A stretch of DNA of 64,000 bases from Paracoccaceae bacterium. GTDB lineage: Bacteria; Pseudomonadota; Alphaproteobacteria; Rhodobacterales; Rhodobacteraceae. The position numbers were made by a program, and so were the translations under genes. Under the pieces are notes generated by a model that saw only the letters and a program-made list of their open reading frames with translations, did not search any database and was not told the origin of the DNA. Where the stretch lies: assembly GCA_018223125.1 (NCBI GenBank), contig JAAEZA010000002.1:62001-126000 (forward strand), given 5' to 3'. Of the stretch, positions 53,898 to 61,947 are shown piece after piece. How positions within the stretch are numbered: the first letter of the stretch is position 1; each line of letters starts with the position of its first letter.

Positions 53898-54428
53898 ATG
53901 AACAATCAAAATACGTTGAACACTCAAGGCAAATCTTCCGTAGCGGAAAAAGCAAAAGAGACCGCGTCGGACCTTGCCGGACAAGCGAAAGAAACCGCCC
54001 AGAGCACCGCACAAACGGCTGCCAACGCAGCGGTTCAGCAAGCCGACAACGCAAAATCTTCGGTTGCTGACGAAGTGTCCGGAGTTGCCTCTGCACTGCG
54101 TACAGCCGCTGACGAGATGCGCAACGGATCGCCCCAAGAACGCACGTTCGGTCAAATGGCCGAAGGTCTGGCGGACGCTTCCGATGCCCTGCGCGACAAG
54201 GATCTCGGCACGATGGTAGATGACGTAACCCAATTCGCCCGCAAGAATCCGTTGCTGTTCCTTGGTGGTGCCGCGCTGGTCGGATTTGCTGCAACCCGTT
54301 TTGCCAAAGCATCCGGTGGCGCAACCAACAGCCACAACCATTCAACGGCCGGATCGGCGCAGGGTTATGAAACCTACGCACCTGCCGCACAAACCGGAAC
54401 AACACGCACAGGAGGAGACTTCTCATGA
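53898..54428 (+). CDS. YqjD/DUF883-like tail-anchored protein
   Basis: A 176-aa protein with a long Ala/Lys/Glu/Gln-rich amphipathic helix (about 10-100) carrying repeated KAKETA / QAKETAQ units, then RKNPLLFLGGAALVGFAATRF, a membrane segment at about 118-135 typical of YqjD/ElaB proteins, and a polar tail. In E. coli such proteins bind ribosomes to the inner membrane in stationary phase. Stop and next start overlap (ATGA). It belongs to the stress-type operon. Confidence 0.82.
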   Translation: MNNQNTLNTQGKSSVAEKAKETASDLAGQAKETAQSTAQTAANAAVQQADNAKSSVADEVSGVASALRTAADEMRNGSPQERTFGQMAEGLADASDALRDKDLGTMVDDVTQFARKNPLLFLGGAALVGFAATRFAKASGGATNSHNHSTAGSAQGYETYAPAAQTGTTRTGGDFS

Positions 54429-54823
54429 GCGATCATCAACCGAACAAAAGCGCCGGTTCCGTCCTGAGCGATGCGCTGAACAATGTCAGTTCGCTGGTCC
54501 GCAGCGAAGTTGATCTCGCCCGTGCCGAAATCAGTGAAAACATAAACCGCGCCGGTACGGCCCTTGGCCTGATCGCAGGCGCCGCAATCATTGCGCTGGT
54601 GTCCCTGAATGTTCTGGCAGGTGCCCTTGTGGCCGGTCTGGCCGAAGCGGGCCTTGATGCCGGATGGGCTGCGCTGATCGTTGGCGTGATCCTTGCCGGT
54701 ATTGCCTACGGGATGATCGCCAAAGGACTGAACGATCTGAAACTGTCCAGCCTCGCACCGACACGCACCGCAAAAAACGTCAAACGTGATGCCAAAGCTA
54801 TCAAGGAGTCTTACGATGCCTAA
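54425..54823 (+). CDS. Holin-like (Phage_holin_3_6/YqjE) membrane protein
   Basis: A 132-aa protein. A short amphipathic start (NNVSSLVRSEVDLARAEISE) is followed by two adjacent membrane helices (about 40-62 and 72-95), as in the YqjE/putative phage holin superfamily III proteins that accompany YqjD. Despite the family name it is a chromosomal envelope protein and there is no prophage here. It overlaps both neighbours (4 and 8 bp), so the three genes are translationally coupled. Confidence 0.85.
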   Translation: MSDHQPNKSAGSVLSDALNNVSSLVRSEVDLARAEISENINRAGTALGLIAGAAIIALVSLNVLAGALVAGLAEAGLDAGWAALIVGVILAGIAYGMIAKGLNDLKLSSLAPTRTAKNVKRDAKAIKESYDA

Positions 54824-56072
54824 CGACACCAGAAGTGCCAGTGAAATTGAACGCGACATTGAACGGCAGCGTGCCAATCTGAGCGACAATATCGAAACCC
54901 TGCAAGACAAGTTTTCCATCGACACGATGGTCCGTCAGGTCGGTGACCAGTTCCGCGAACACGGTGGCGATCTGGGCCGCTCTGTGGTGGAGCAGGTCAA
55001 GGCCAATCCGGTACCGCTGGCCCTGACAGGGATCGGTCTTGCCTGGATGATGTTTGGCAACGGACAAAAACGCGAGCAGCCCAACCGCTCTCGTGAGTAT
55101 CGGTCCTTTGACCGTTATAACAGCCACGAACGTGACGCCTACCCGGCGACACGGGTTGCCCCCCACCCGGCAGATGATTACCGCTCCCGCGAGGACGATT
55201 ATCGCCAGTCACGGCGCCGCTCCGGCATGCCCTATTCGCCACCTGTGAAAACACTGGGCAATGGTGATCCGCTGCCGTCCTGGTCACAGGATGACGATGA
55301 CGACGGCACGTCCTACATCGCTGATCGTGCCGCTGATGCACAAGACGCAATGGGCCATGCACGGGATCGCGTCGCAGACGCCAAGGACCAAGTCGCCGGA
55401 AGCGTTGCCGATGCCAAAGATCAGGTCACCGGCAGTGTATCACACGGTGCGGACAAATTGCGCGACAGTGCGGGTAATCTGCGGGACAGGGTGTCTTCCG
55501 CCGCTGCCTCCGGCAAATCCGCAATCGCCAGTGGTGCAGGGACCGTTCAGGACAAAATGGCGGCCGCACGCAGCCGGATTGCAGAAGGCACCGAGAACCT
55601 TAGCGAGGAAGGCCGCAAGCGGGTTATTGCTGCGCGCGAGAAAGCCATCGAGATGCGCCGGACCGCCACGCAAAAAGCCTCTGAAGGAGCGGATGCCGCT
55701 GCTGACTTTTATGACCGGCAGCCGCTTGTCGTCGGGGCGCTGGCCCTTGCTGTGGGTGCTGCGCTGGGGGGTGCCCTGCCGCGCACCCGCACCGAAGACA
55801 AATATGTCGGTGCCCACAGCGACAGGATGTTCGAAGAAGCGGAACGCATCTTTCAGGAGGAGAAAGAGAAAGCCGCACGGGTTGCCAAATCGGTCCAGAA
55901 AGAGGTGAAGGATATCGCATCCGAAACCAAATCCGATCTCGACAGCGGCGCGCCCGGTGACAAATCCGCCGTGGAAGCTGTTGGTGACAAAGCGAAATCC
56001 GCTGCCAATCGCGTTGCAGACAAAGCCAAATCAAAGGCCAAGGAAGAGGAGCTTGGAAAGCCAAGCACCTGA
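54816..56072 (+). CDS. DUF3618-domain envelope protein with long repetitive helix
   Basis: A 418-aa protein. The N-terminus has the DUF3618 pattern (ASEIERDIERQRANLSDNIETL, about 8-30) and a short hydrophobic stretch GLAWMMFGN. A polar, Arg/Asp/Tyr-rich linker follows (85-165), then a long run of DAKDQV / KDQVAGSVAD / KDQVTGSV repeats (about 185-290), like LEA-type stress proteins. RQPLVVGALALAVGAALGGALP is a membrane segment at about 310-330, and the tail is again Ala/Lys/Glu-rich. The start at 54816 has AAGGAG 8 bases upstream. A role in desiccation or envelope stress is plausible but not shown. Confidence 0.8.
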   Translation: MPNDTRSASEIERDIERQRANLSDNIETLQDKFSIDTMVRQVGDQFREHGGDLGRSVVEQVKANPVPLALTGIGLAWMMFGNGQKREQPNRSREYRSFDRYNSHERDAYPATRVAPHPADDYRSREDDYRQSRRRSGMPYSPPVKTLGNGDPLPSWSQDDDDDGTSYIADRAADAQDAMGHARDRVADAKDQVAGSVADAKDQVTGSVSHGADKLRDSAGNLRDRVSSAAASGKSAIASGAGTVQDKMAAARSRIAEGTENLSEEGRKRVIAAREKAIEMRRTATQKASEGADAAADFYDRQPLVVGALALAVGAALGGALPRTRTEDKYVGAHSDRMFEEAERIFQEEKEKAARVAKSVQKEVKDIASETKSDLDSGAPGDKSAVEAVGDKAKSAANRVADKAKSKAKEEELGKPST

Positions 56073-56078
56073 TTGACG

Positions 56079-56101
56079 AAGGGGGCTTTTACAGCCCCCT
56101 T
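56079..56101 (+). terminator. Hairpin after the stress operon
   Basis: AAGGGGGCT (56079-56087) pairs with AGCCCCCTT (56093-56101) seven bases after the stop; TTT follows. Its place suggests that it ends the four-gene stress operon before the BrkB gene. Confidence 0.65.
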
Positions 56102-56127
56102 TCCCCCCGCTAAAAAGGAATACCCAG

Positions 56128-57075
56128 ATGGCAAGAGGCCGCACAGCAGACTCTCCTGATCGCATCCCCGCCAAAGGCTGGAAGGATGTGGCATTCCGTG
56201 TGAAGGACGAGATCGCCAACGACCGGATCGGTCTTGTCGCTGCCGGAGTGGCGTTCTATGGCCTTCTGGCTTTGTTTCCGGCAATTACAGCCGTGATCGC
56301 CATCAGCGGTTTGCTGGTCGAACCCAGCCAGATTGTCGAGCAAATGCAGTCTTTCTCCGGTCTGATGCCGGAAGAGGTTATGACGATTATTACCGATCAG
56401 GCCACGGCTGTTGCCGGATCGCGGGACGGGGGGCTCGGGCTGGCTGCGGTCATCGGCATACTGGTCGCGGTCTATTCGGCGTCCAAAGGGATGGCCAGCC
56501 TGATCGAAGGGTTGAATGTCGTCTACGACGAGAATGAATCCCGCGGCTTCATCAAACTGAAACTGGTGACAATCGGCCTCACTCTCCTGCTGATTGCCGG
56601 CCTGATCGTCGGGCTCGGGGTGACATTATCAGTCCCTGCAATTCTGGCTTTTGCCAATCTGGGGACGCTGTCCTCGGTTTTCGCGGCAATCCTGCCGTGG
56701 CTGGTACTTGTGGCAATGACGATGTTCGGACTGGCCGCGCTGTACCACTTTGCCCCCTCAAGGGACCGTCCGGAATGGCAATGGGCCTCTCCGGGAGCCA
56801 TTATCGGCTGCATCATGTGGATCGTCGCCTCCATCGGGTTTGCTTTTTATGTGGGGAATTTCGGGTCTTACAATGAAAGTTTCGGCACCTTGGCCGGTGC
56901 AATCGTTTTGCTGATGTGGTTCTGGATTTCAGCCTACATTGTTCTGGTCGGCGCAGAGGTGAATGCCGAGCTGGAGGCGCAAACCCGCAAGGACACAACA
57001 GTCGGGCAGGATGAACCGATGGGGGAGCGCGATGCTGTAAAAGCGGACAATCTGGGCGAGGCAGCGGGGAAGTGA
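56128..57075 (+). CDS. YihY/BrkB-family inner-membrane protein
   Basis: A 315-aa polytopic protein with about six hydrophobic segments. DRIGLVAAGVAFYGLLALFPAI is the conserved first block; GMASLIEGLNVVYDENESRGFIKL and RPEWQWASPGAIIGC follow the family, as does YNESFGTLAGAIVLLMWFWISAYIVLVGAEVNAELE near the end. The family was once labelled ribonuclease BN, wrongly; its function is unknown. It lies directly after the stress operon. Confidence 0.92.
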   Translation: MARGRTADSPDRIPAKGWKDVAFRVKDEIANDRIGLVAAGVAFYGLLALFPAITAVIAISGLLVEPSQIVEQMQSFSGLMPEEVMTIITDQATAVAGSRDGGLGLAAVIGILVAVYSASKGMASLIEGLNVVYDENESRGFIKLKLVTIGLTLLLIAGLIVGLGVTLSVPAILAFANLGTLSSVFAAILPWLVLVAMTMFGLAALYHFAPSRDRPEWQWASPGAIIGCIMWIVASIGFAFYVGNFGSYNESFGTLAGAIVLLMWFWISAYIVLVGAEVNAELEAQTRKDTTVGQDEPMGERDAVKADNLGEAAGK

Positions 57076-57130
57076 ACAACAAAGTCCCCAACCGCCACTG
57101 CGCGTTTCTTCTAACGGCGAGTCTGGCGTG

Positions 57131-58276
57131 ATGACAAACACCCCACCGGAAATGCCTCCTTCACCCAATGAAAGATTATCGTCCCACCTTGCCGGACTGC
57201 GGATACCTGTTTTTGGCATCTTTCTTATTTTGCTGTTGCAGGCCCTTGTCTGGGCCAGCGACTTTTTAATTCCCGTCACCACGGCATTTCTCGGCTATCT
57301 GATCCTGAACCGCCCCCGCCGCTGGCTGGAGCGTTGCGGGGTTCCGCCTTTCCTGTCGGCAACGCTGTTTGTGACCGTGCTATCCGTCGTGATCAGCATG
57401 TTTCTCGTTCAGATCAGTTCCCCGACAGCCCAGTTCATAGAAGATCTGCCTTGGCTGATCGAACAGATGAAGAACCAGCTTTCAAATTCCGGCGGTACGC
57501 TGGAAGCGATCAAGGATGCTACGGTCGCGGCGGGTGAAATCATTGCGGATCAGGAACGGGAAACGGTTGAGGTAGAAGTGGTATCCGATCCCGGTATCGT
57601 CACCGCAATTTTCAGCATGGCTCCAAGCTTTTTGAGCCGTATTCTCTTTGCGCTGGTACTGCTGTTTTTTCTGATCTCATCAGGCGACCTGTTTCTCGCA
57701 AAAACTATCGAGAGCATTGACGCCTTCGCAGAAAAGCGCCGTGCCGTTGAAGTCCTGCACGCTATCGAGGACCGGCTCGGCTATTACCTCGGGGGGATAA
57801 CACTCATCAACATCGGGCTGGGCGTTACAATCAGTATAGCGATGTATCTGTGGGGGATGCCCAACGTGCCGGTCTTCGGATTTCTCGCCTTTGGTCTGAA
57901 TTTCGTCCCCTTCCTGGGAGGTCTGATGGGGGCGGCGATTGCAGGTTCCGTAGCATTTGTCAGCCTTGAAAGCGCATGGACCGCGCTCGGGGTGTTTGCA
58001 ACTTATGCGACCCTGACCTCTATCGAAGGGCAACTGGTGACACCCATGCTGATCTCGAAAAGGATGCGGTTAAACACGACAATCGTGTTTCTGACGGTCG
58101 CTTTCTTTGCCTGGATCTGGTCGGTAATGGGGATGGTCGTGGCCTTGCCGGTTCTTATCGTGATCAAAATCGCCTGCGATGAATCCCGTTCCCTGCGTGT
58201 GATCGGCCGCTTTATCGGCGGAGCGGATGACGACCGCGCTGTGGCAGCCGCCCGTGAAGAATCCACGGCCGGCTGA
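57131..58276 (+). CDS. AI-2E/PerM-family transporter
   Basis: A 381-aa membrane protein of the AI-2E transporter (PerM/YhhT) group. It has two early membrane segments, a periplasmic loop with MKNQLSN, and the conserved VPFLGGLMGAAIAGSVAF and LTSIEGQLVTPMLISKRMRLNTT, which are the family signature (P-x-F-x-G, and EG near the C-terminal third). Members export autoinducer-2 or act as sodium/proton antiporters; the substrate here is open. The ATG at 57131 is chosen over GTG at 57128. Confidence 0.9.
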   Translation: MTNTPPEMPPSPNERLSSHLAGLRIPVFGIFLILLLQALVWASDFLIPVTTAFLGYLILNRPRRWLERCGVPPFLSATLFVTVLSVVISMFLVQISSPTAQFIEDLPWLIEQMKNQLSNSGGTLEAIKDATVAAGEIIADQERETVEVEVVSDPGIVTAIFSMAPSFLSRILFALVLLFFLISSGDLFLAKTIESIDAFAEKRRAVEVLHAIEDRLGYYLGGITLINIGLGVTISIAMYLWGMPNVPVFGFLAFGLNFVPFLGGLMGAAIAGSVAFVSLESAWTALGVFATYATLTSIEGQLVTPMLISKRMRLNTTIVFLTVAFFAWIWSVMGMVVALPVLIVIKIACDESRSLRVIGRFIGGADDDRAVAAAREESTAG

Positions 58277-58410
58277 CCCGGCAATATTGCTTGAATGGGG
58301 CATTCCAAGGCCGCCAAGTTACCCAAACGTCATACGCCATCCAGCGCGGATTAATTGGACTTTCAGGCCTGATACCGCTAGGTCCGTTTGGGTTAACAGA
58401 CAGGGCAACC

Positions 58411-59052
58411 ATGACAGATACGACCTATCCGAGCCAGTTCGTCTCCCACCGCCGCGCGGATACAGCCGTGCACCTGCTGGGGCTGGTATTGATTTTTGTC
58501 GCCGGCGGGCTGGTAATGATCAAATCTGCTGCGGTCCATCCGCTGACGGTTTTTCTTGCCGTCAGCGTCTATGTTTTATGTGCACTGGTGTCCAATGTGG
58601 CGTCGTGGACCTATCATTTTGCCCCGTGGCACGGGCATCGCGTGACCCTGCGCCGGCTGGACCATGCCGCGATCTATCCCAGCATTGCCGGAACATTCAC
58701 ACCGTTTTTCGTACTCGCAAATACCGGCTGGACCCTCTCCCTTCTGGTGATCTGCTGGGGGCTGACCTTTGTCGCAATCTATAAAAAGCTGACAGATGTG
58801 GCTGTGCAATCCAAATGGTCGACGGCTTCCTACCTCGGCCTTGGCGCGATCGGGCTGCTGGCCCTGCCCGATATGCAACACATGCCGCTGGCGACACTCT
58901 GGTGCATTATCGCAGGTGCGGGCGCCTATGTGATCGGCACCGTCTTCTACACGCGCCGGTCCATGCCTTTCCGGTATGCGATCTGGCATCTTTGGGTGAA
59001 TGTCGGCGGCATTTTCATGTTTGCCGGAATCTGGAACGCGCTGTTTTTGTGA
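58411..59052 (+). CDS. Haemolysin III/PAQR-family membrane protein
   Basis: A 213-aa seven-helix membrane protein of the HlyIII (YqfA) family, relatives of the PAQR receptors. The conserved metal-site residues are visible: Ser and His in SWTYHF, Asp and His in RRLDHAAIY and His in YAIWHLWVN. A lytic role is doubtful for this family; a ceramidase/lipase-like membrane hydrolase role is likely. The ATG at 58411 gives a start with the family's N-terminal pattern; the open frame goes further upstream (to 58291) without family likeness. Confidence 0.88.
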   Translation: MTDTTYPSQFVSHRRADTAVHLLGLVLIFVAGGLVMIKSAAVHPLTVFLAVSVYVLCALVSNVASWTYHFAPWHGHRVTLRRLDHAAIYPSIAGTFTPFFVLANTGWTLSLLVICWGLTFVAIYKKLTDVAVQSKWSTASYLGLGAIGLLALPDMQHMPLATLWCIIAGAGAYVIGTVFYTRRSMPFRYAIWHLWVNVGGIFMFAGIWNALFL

Positions 59053-59071
59053 AACCGGCTGTCTGACAGCG

Positions 59072-61564
59072 CTACACCAGATCGCTGGTGGAAATGCCCC
59101 GTCTGCTGGCACTGGCCCGAACCGCTTCCTGAATGGCAGGACTGCGGTCAAGAAGGCGGCGAAAGCGCATTTCATCGAGCACCAGCAACGTCGAAGGGGC
59201 AATGGCCCGCACTTCGGTGCGACGTGCCTTATTCGTCAGGATCGCCATCTGGCCAAACATTTCACCACGCCCCAAGCGCCATGTCTGCCCCGCCGTTTCC
59301 ATTTCCGCAGCGCCGGAAGCGATAAAGAACACGCTTCTCGCCGGAGTATCCCTGCGCATGATAATTTCGCCAGCATTGGCGTATTGGGTCTGAAGCGCAC
59401 GGGCAAGCCGTTTGAGCGCAGTCTCGTCAAGATCCACGAACAGGGGAAACTGACGAACCAGTTCGATCCGTTGGAAGGCAACATCAAGTCGGGGACGGTC
59501 TTCGGCAGCGGCCCGACGTGCCGCCGTCTGTTCCATCAGTTTGGTAAACACCTCGGCCCCGATCAATCCGTCCTCGCGCATGGCAGTGTATTCCCGTTCT
59601 TCAAGCCGCAGGGCAGTGCGGCGGATAAACCGGCGCTCCAGTTCTTCTGCATAGCCCGGATACTGCAACCGCAACCCGTCCAGAGCCGTTTCAACAACTT
59701 CAATCCGGCGCGACAGTAATTCGGCCAGCAGATCCGACAGACGCCGGCCGTGAATGCGCCGGATGCGTCCCTGAATGAAAGTGTCCAGATCGCGCAACAC
59801 CAACCGTTGTGACAAAAGCAGTTCGAACCGGTCCGCCGTCATTCGGGCCAAGGGACCCGAAATGCCCAAACGGTTGTGCAACAGCCCAGCGATCCGGAAC
59901 CCGCGCCCGTAGGACACACTCCGCCGTGCCGCCCTTTGATAACCGCTGCGGCCACCACTGCGCGCCCCTTCGATCAGGCGGTCCGCATCCGACAGCACCT
60001 GCTCTGCCATCCGCGCCGAGATCGTGCGTTCGCGCACCCGGTCGAGGATCGTATCCCGTTCGTGGCCTGCCAGCGCAATCAGGCCCAGCGTCACCCTGTC
60101 CCGCTCCAGAATATCCGCATTGTCTTCGGCCTGTTTCACGGCCTCCTCCAACCGGTCTCCGAACCGCTTGGCTTCGGAGCGCACGATTTCATGGGTCAGG
60201 TCGTAGTTTTCGGTGGTGCGGGACAAATCCTCCCGCACGGTTTGCAACGCAACCGCCACGACCTGACGGGACAGTGCCTCGTCAATGGGGGACAGGTTTT
60301 CCAGCCCCAGCCAGCGGATCACCCTGCGCAGGGTTGTCCCCTGCACCAGCAGCGTAAACAGCGTGAACCCCGTGGCCAGAATGCCAACGACCCGCTGGAT
60401 GTCGTTTGGCACGCGAAAACTCTCCGTTACCGCCAGTGCCAGCGCCAGCGTGACCGCCCCGCGCAATCCCCCCCACAGGATAGCCGTGCGATAAGGGCGT
60501 TCGACTTTGGGGGACAAACGGAATTTATGCAGTATCGGCATCAGGACAAACAGGATCACGGCCCTTGCCGTGATCGCGGCAAGGATGACCACGCCGATCA
60601 ACAGGAAATCATGCAACCGGACATCCGTAAGAAAACGGGGAATCAGGAAAGCCGCCAGAATAAAGATCAGCGCACCGGCCCAATGGGCCAACACATCCCA
60701 GAGTTCACGCAGGGTGATCCAGGTCTGGGGCAGCAAACGCCCGGGCCCTGCAAGGTTCAAGGTCAGCCCTGCAGCGACCACCGCAATCACACCCGAAGCG
60801 CCGATGCTTTGTTCTGCCCCGATGTAGACCAGATAGGGCAAGGCCACCGAGATCGAGACCTGCGCCAGTTCGAACTGCGGAAAGGCTGCCATTAACCAGA
60901 TTGCAACGCGCGCGACGATCCAGCCGACCAGCACACCACCTGCAATCAGAAGCGGGAAGCGGCCCAACGCATCCGCCAGGGTCGGGTCCGGCACGCCGAG
61001 CATCACAAACCCCATGAACAGGCCGAACAATGCGATTGCAGCGGCGTCATTAAGCAGGCTTTCGCCCTCGATAATCCGCGCAACACGGCGCGGCGCGGAA
61101 ATGGAGCGGAAGATCGACACCACCGCCGACGGGTCTGTTGTGGACACAATCGCCCCGATCAGCAAACAGGCCGCCAGCGGCAGCGTGCTGGTCCATGACA
61201 GCGCATAGCCGACAATCAGCGTCGCCACCACGACAGCCACCACAGCAAGAACAAGAATCGGCACCCAGTCATCCAGCATCCGCCGCAGGTTCATGCCCAA
61301 AGTCGCCTGAAACAGCAAAGTAGGCAGGAAAACATACAGAAACACATTGGAGCGAATGGGAAAGCCGAGAATCACCTCTGCCACCGGATTGAGAGCATCC
61401 GTCAGATCCGTTTGCATAAAGAAGATTGCAGTGACGCTGATCAGAATACCAATCACCGCCAGAAGCGCACTGTACGGCATTCGCAACCGCGCGGCCAAAG
61501 GCTCCGCAACACCGATAACGACAAACAGTGTCGCGACGATCGTAGTGATTAAAACTATGTCCAT
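59072..61564 (-). CDS. CPA1-type Na+/H+ antiporter with cyclic-nucleotide-binding domain
   Basis: An 830-aa antiporter. The membrane half (about 1-420, some twelve segments) has the CPA1 core GESLLNDAAAIALFG (the Asn-Asp pair of the ion site). A long cytoplasmic region with coiled-coil Arg/Glu-rich sequence follows, then a cNMP-binding-like domain (about 700-815: GEIIMRRDTPARSVFFIASG, GRGEMFGQMAILTNKARRTEVRA). This resembles the cyclic-nucleotide-modulated antiporters. It probably exchanges Na+ or K+ for protons under control of cAMP or cGMP. The ATG at 61564 is preferred to the TTG at 61585. Confidence 0.92.
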   Translation of the reverse strand: MDIVLITTIVATLFVVIGVAEPLAARLRMPYSALLAVIGILISVTAIFFMQTDLTDALNPVAEVILGFPIRSNVFLYVFLPTLLFQATLGMNLRRMLDDWVPILVLAVVAVVVATLIVGYALSWTSTLPLAACLLIGAIVSTTDPSAVVSIFRSISAPRRVARIIEGESLLNDAAAIALFGLFMGFVMLGVPDPTLADALGRFPLLIAGGVLVGWIVARVAIWLMAAFPQFELAQVSISVALPYLVYIGAEQSIGASGVIAVVAAGLTLNLAGPGRLLPQTWITLRELWDVLAHWAGALIFILAAFLIPRFLTDVRLHDFLLIGVVILAAITARAVILFVLMPILHKFRLSPKVERPYRTAILWGGLRGAVTLALALAVTESFRVPNDIQRVVGILATGFTLFTLLVQGTTLRRVIRWLGLENLSPIDEALSRQVVAVALQTVREDLSRTTENYDLTHEIVRSEAKRFGDRLEEAVKQAEDNADILERDRVTLGLIALAGHERDTILDRVRERTISARMAEQVLSDADRLIEGARSGGRSGYQRAARRSVSYGRGFRIAGLLHNRLGISGPLARMTADRFELLLSQRLVLRDLDTFIQGRIRRIHGRRLSDLLAELLSRRIEVVETALDGLRLQYPGYAEELERRFIRRTALRLEEREYTAMREDGLIGAEVFTKLMEQTAARRAAAEDRPRLDVAFQRIELVRQFPLFVDLDETALKRLARALQTQYANAGEIIMRRDTPARSVFFIASGAAEMETAGQTWRLGRGEMFGQMAILTNKARRTEVRAIAPSTLLVLDEMRFRRLLDRSPAIQEAVRASASRRGISTSDLV

Positions 61565-61947
61565 ATTATTGAAATACCACAGCAAACATCTGGCGCACTG
61601 TTAAAATAGAGTGTCGTTGAAAGGAATTGGCGAAACCCTGCCTGTCCGGACAGCAAGGCAGAATGCGGCGCATTACAGGGCTGGCTTCATAAAGCCTTGT
61701 AGCGGCCCCAATGCAAGAATTTTTAACGCCTGTCCTTTCTACTAACAATGTCACCCGCCCCGCGCGGTGGCCCGCAGCAGGGCAGTATTTCACCGAAATC
61801 CGCACCGGTCAAAACCGCTCCAAACGCAAGCGACTATCCGAAAGGAATCCTTAAGAGACACCGTCCTATACTTTTGGGACTATGGTTTGCCCGCAGCATA
61901 GCGCGTAAATCCGGATAGACAGATCCCCAACCGCTTAAATTGATTGC
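61565..61947. other. Spacer before the GEVED protein, no gene seen
   Basis: This 383-bp divergent spacer has no convincing reading frame, RNA gene or strong palindrome. It must hold the promoters of both flanking genes, but I cannot place them. Confidence 0.5.

Noticed and set aside
54425-54823. Prophage origin of the holin-like gene
   Set aside because: It is embedded in a stress-type operon, with no lysis, capsid or integrase genes nearby; this family is chromosomal despite its name.
58318-58397. Inverted repeat CCCAAACG (58322-58329) and CGTTTGGG (58385-58392) before the HlyIII gene
   Set aside because: Only eight bases long and about 55 bp apart, with no integrase, mobile gene or partner repeat nearby; chance is likely.
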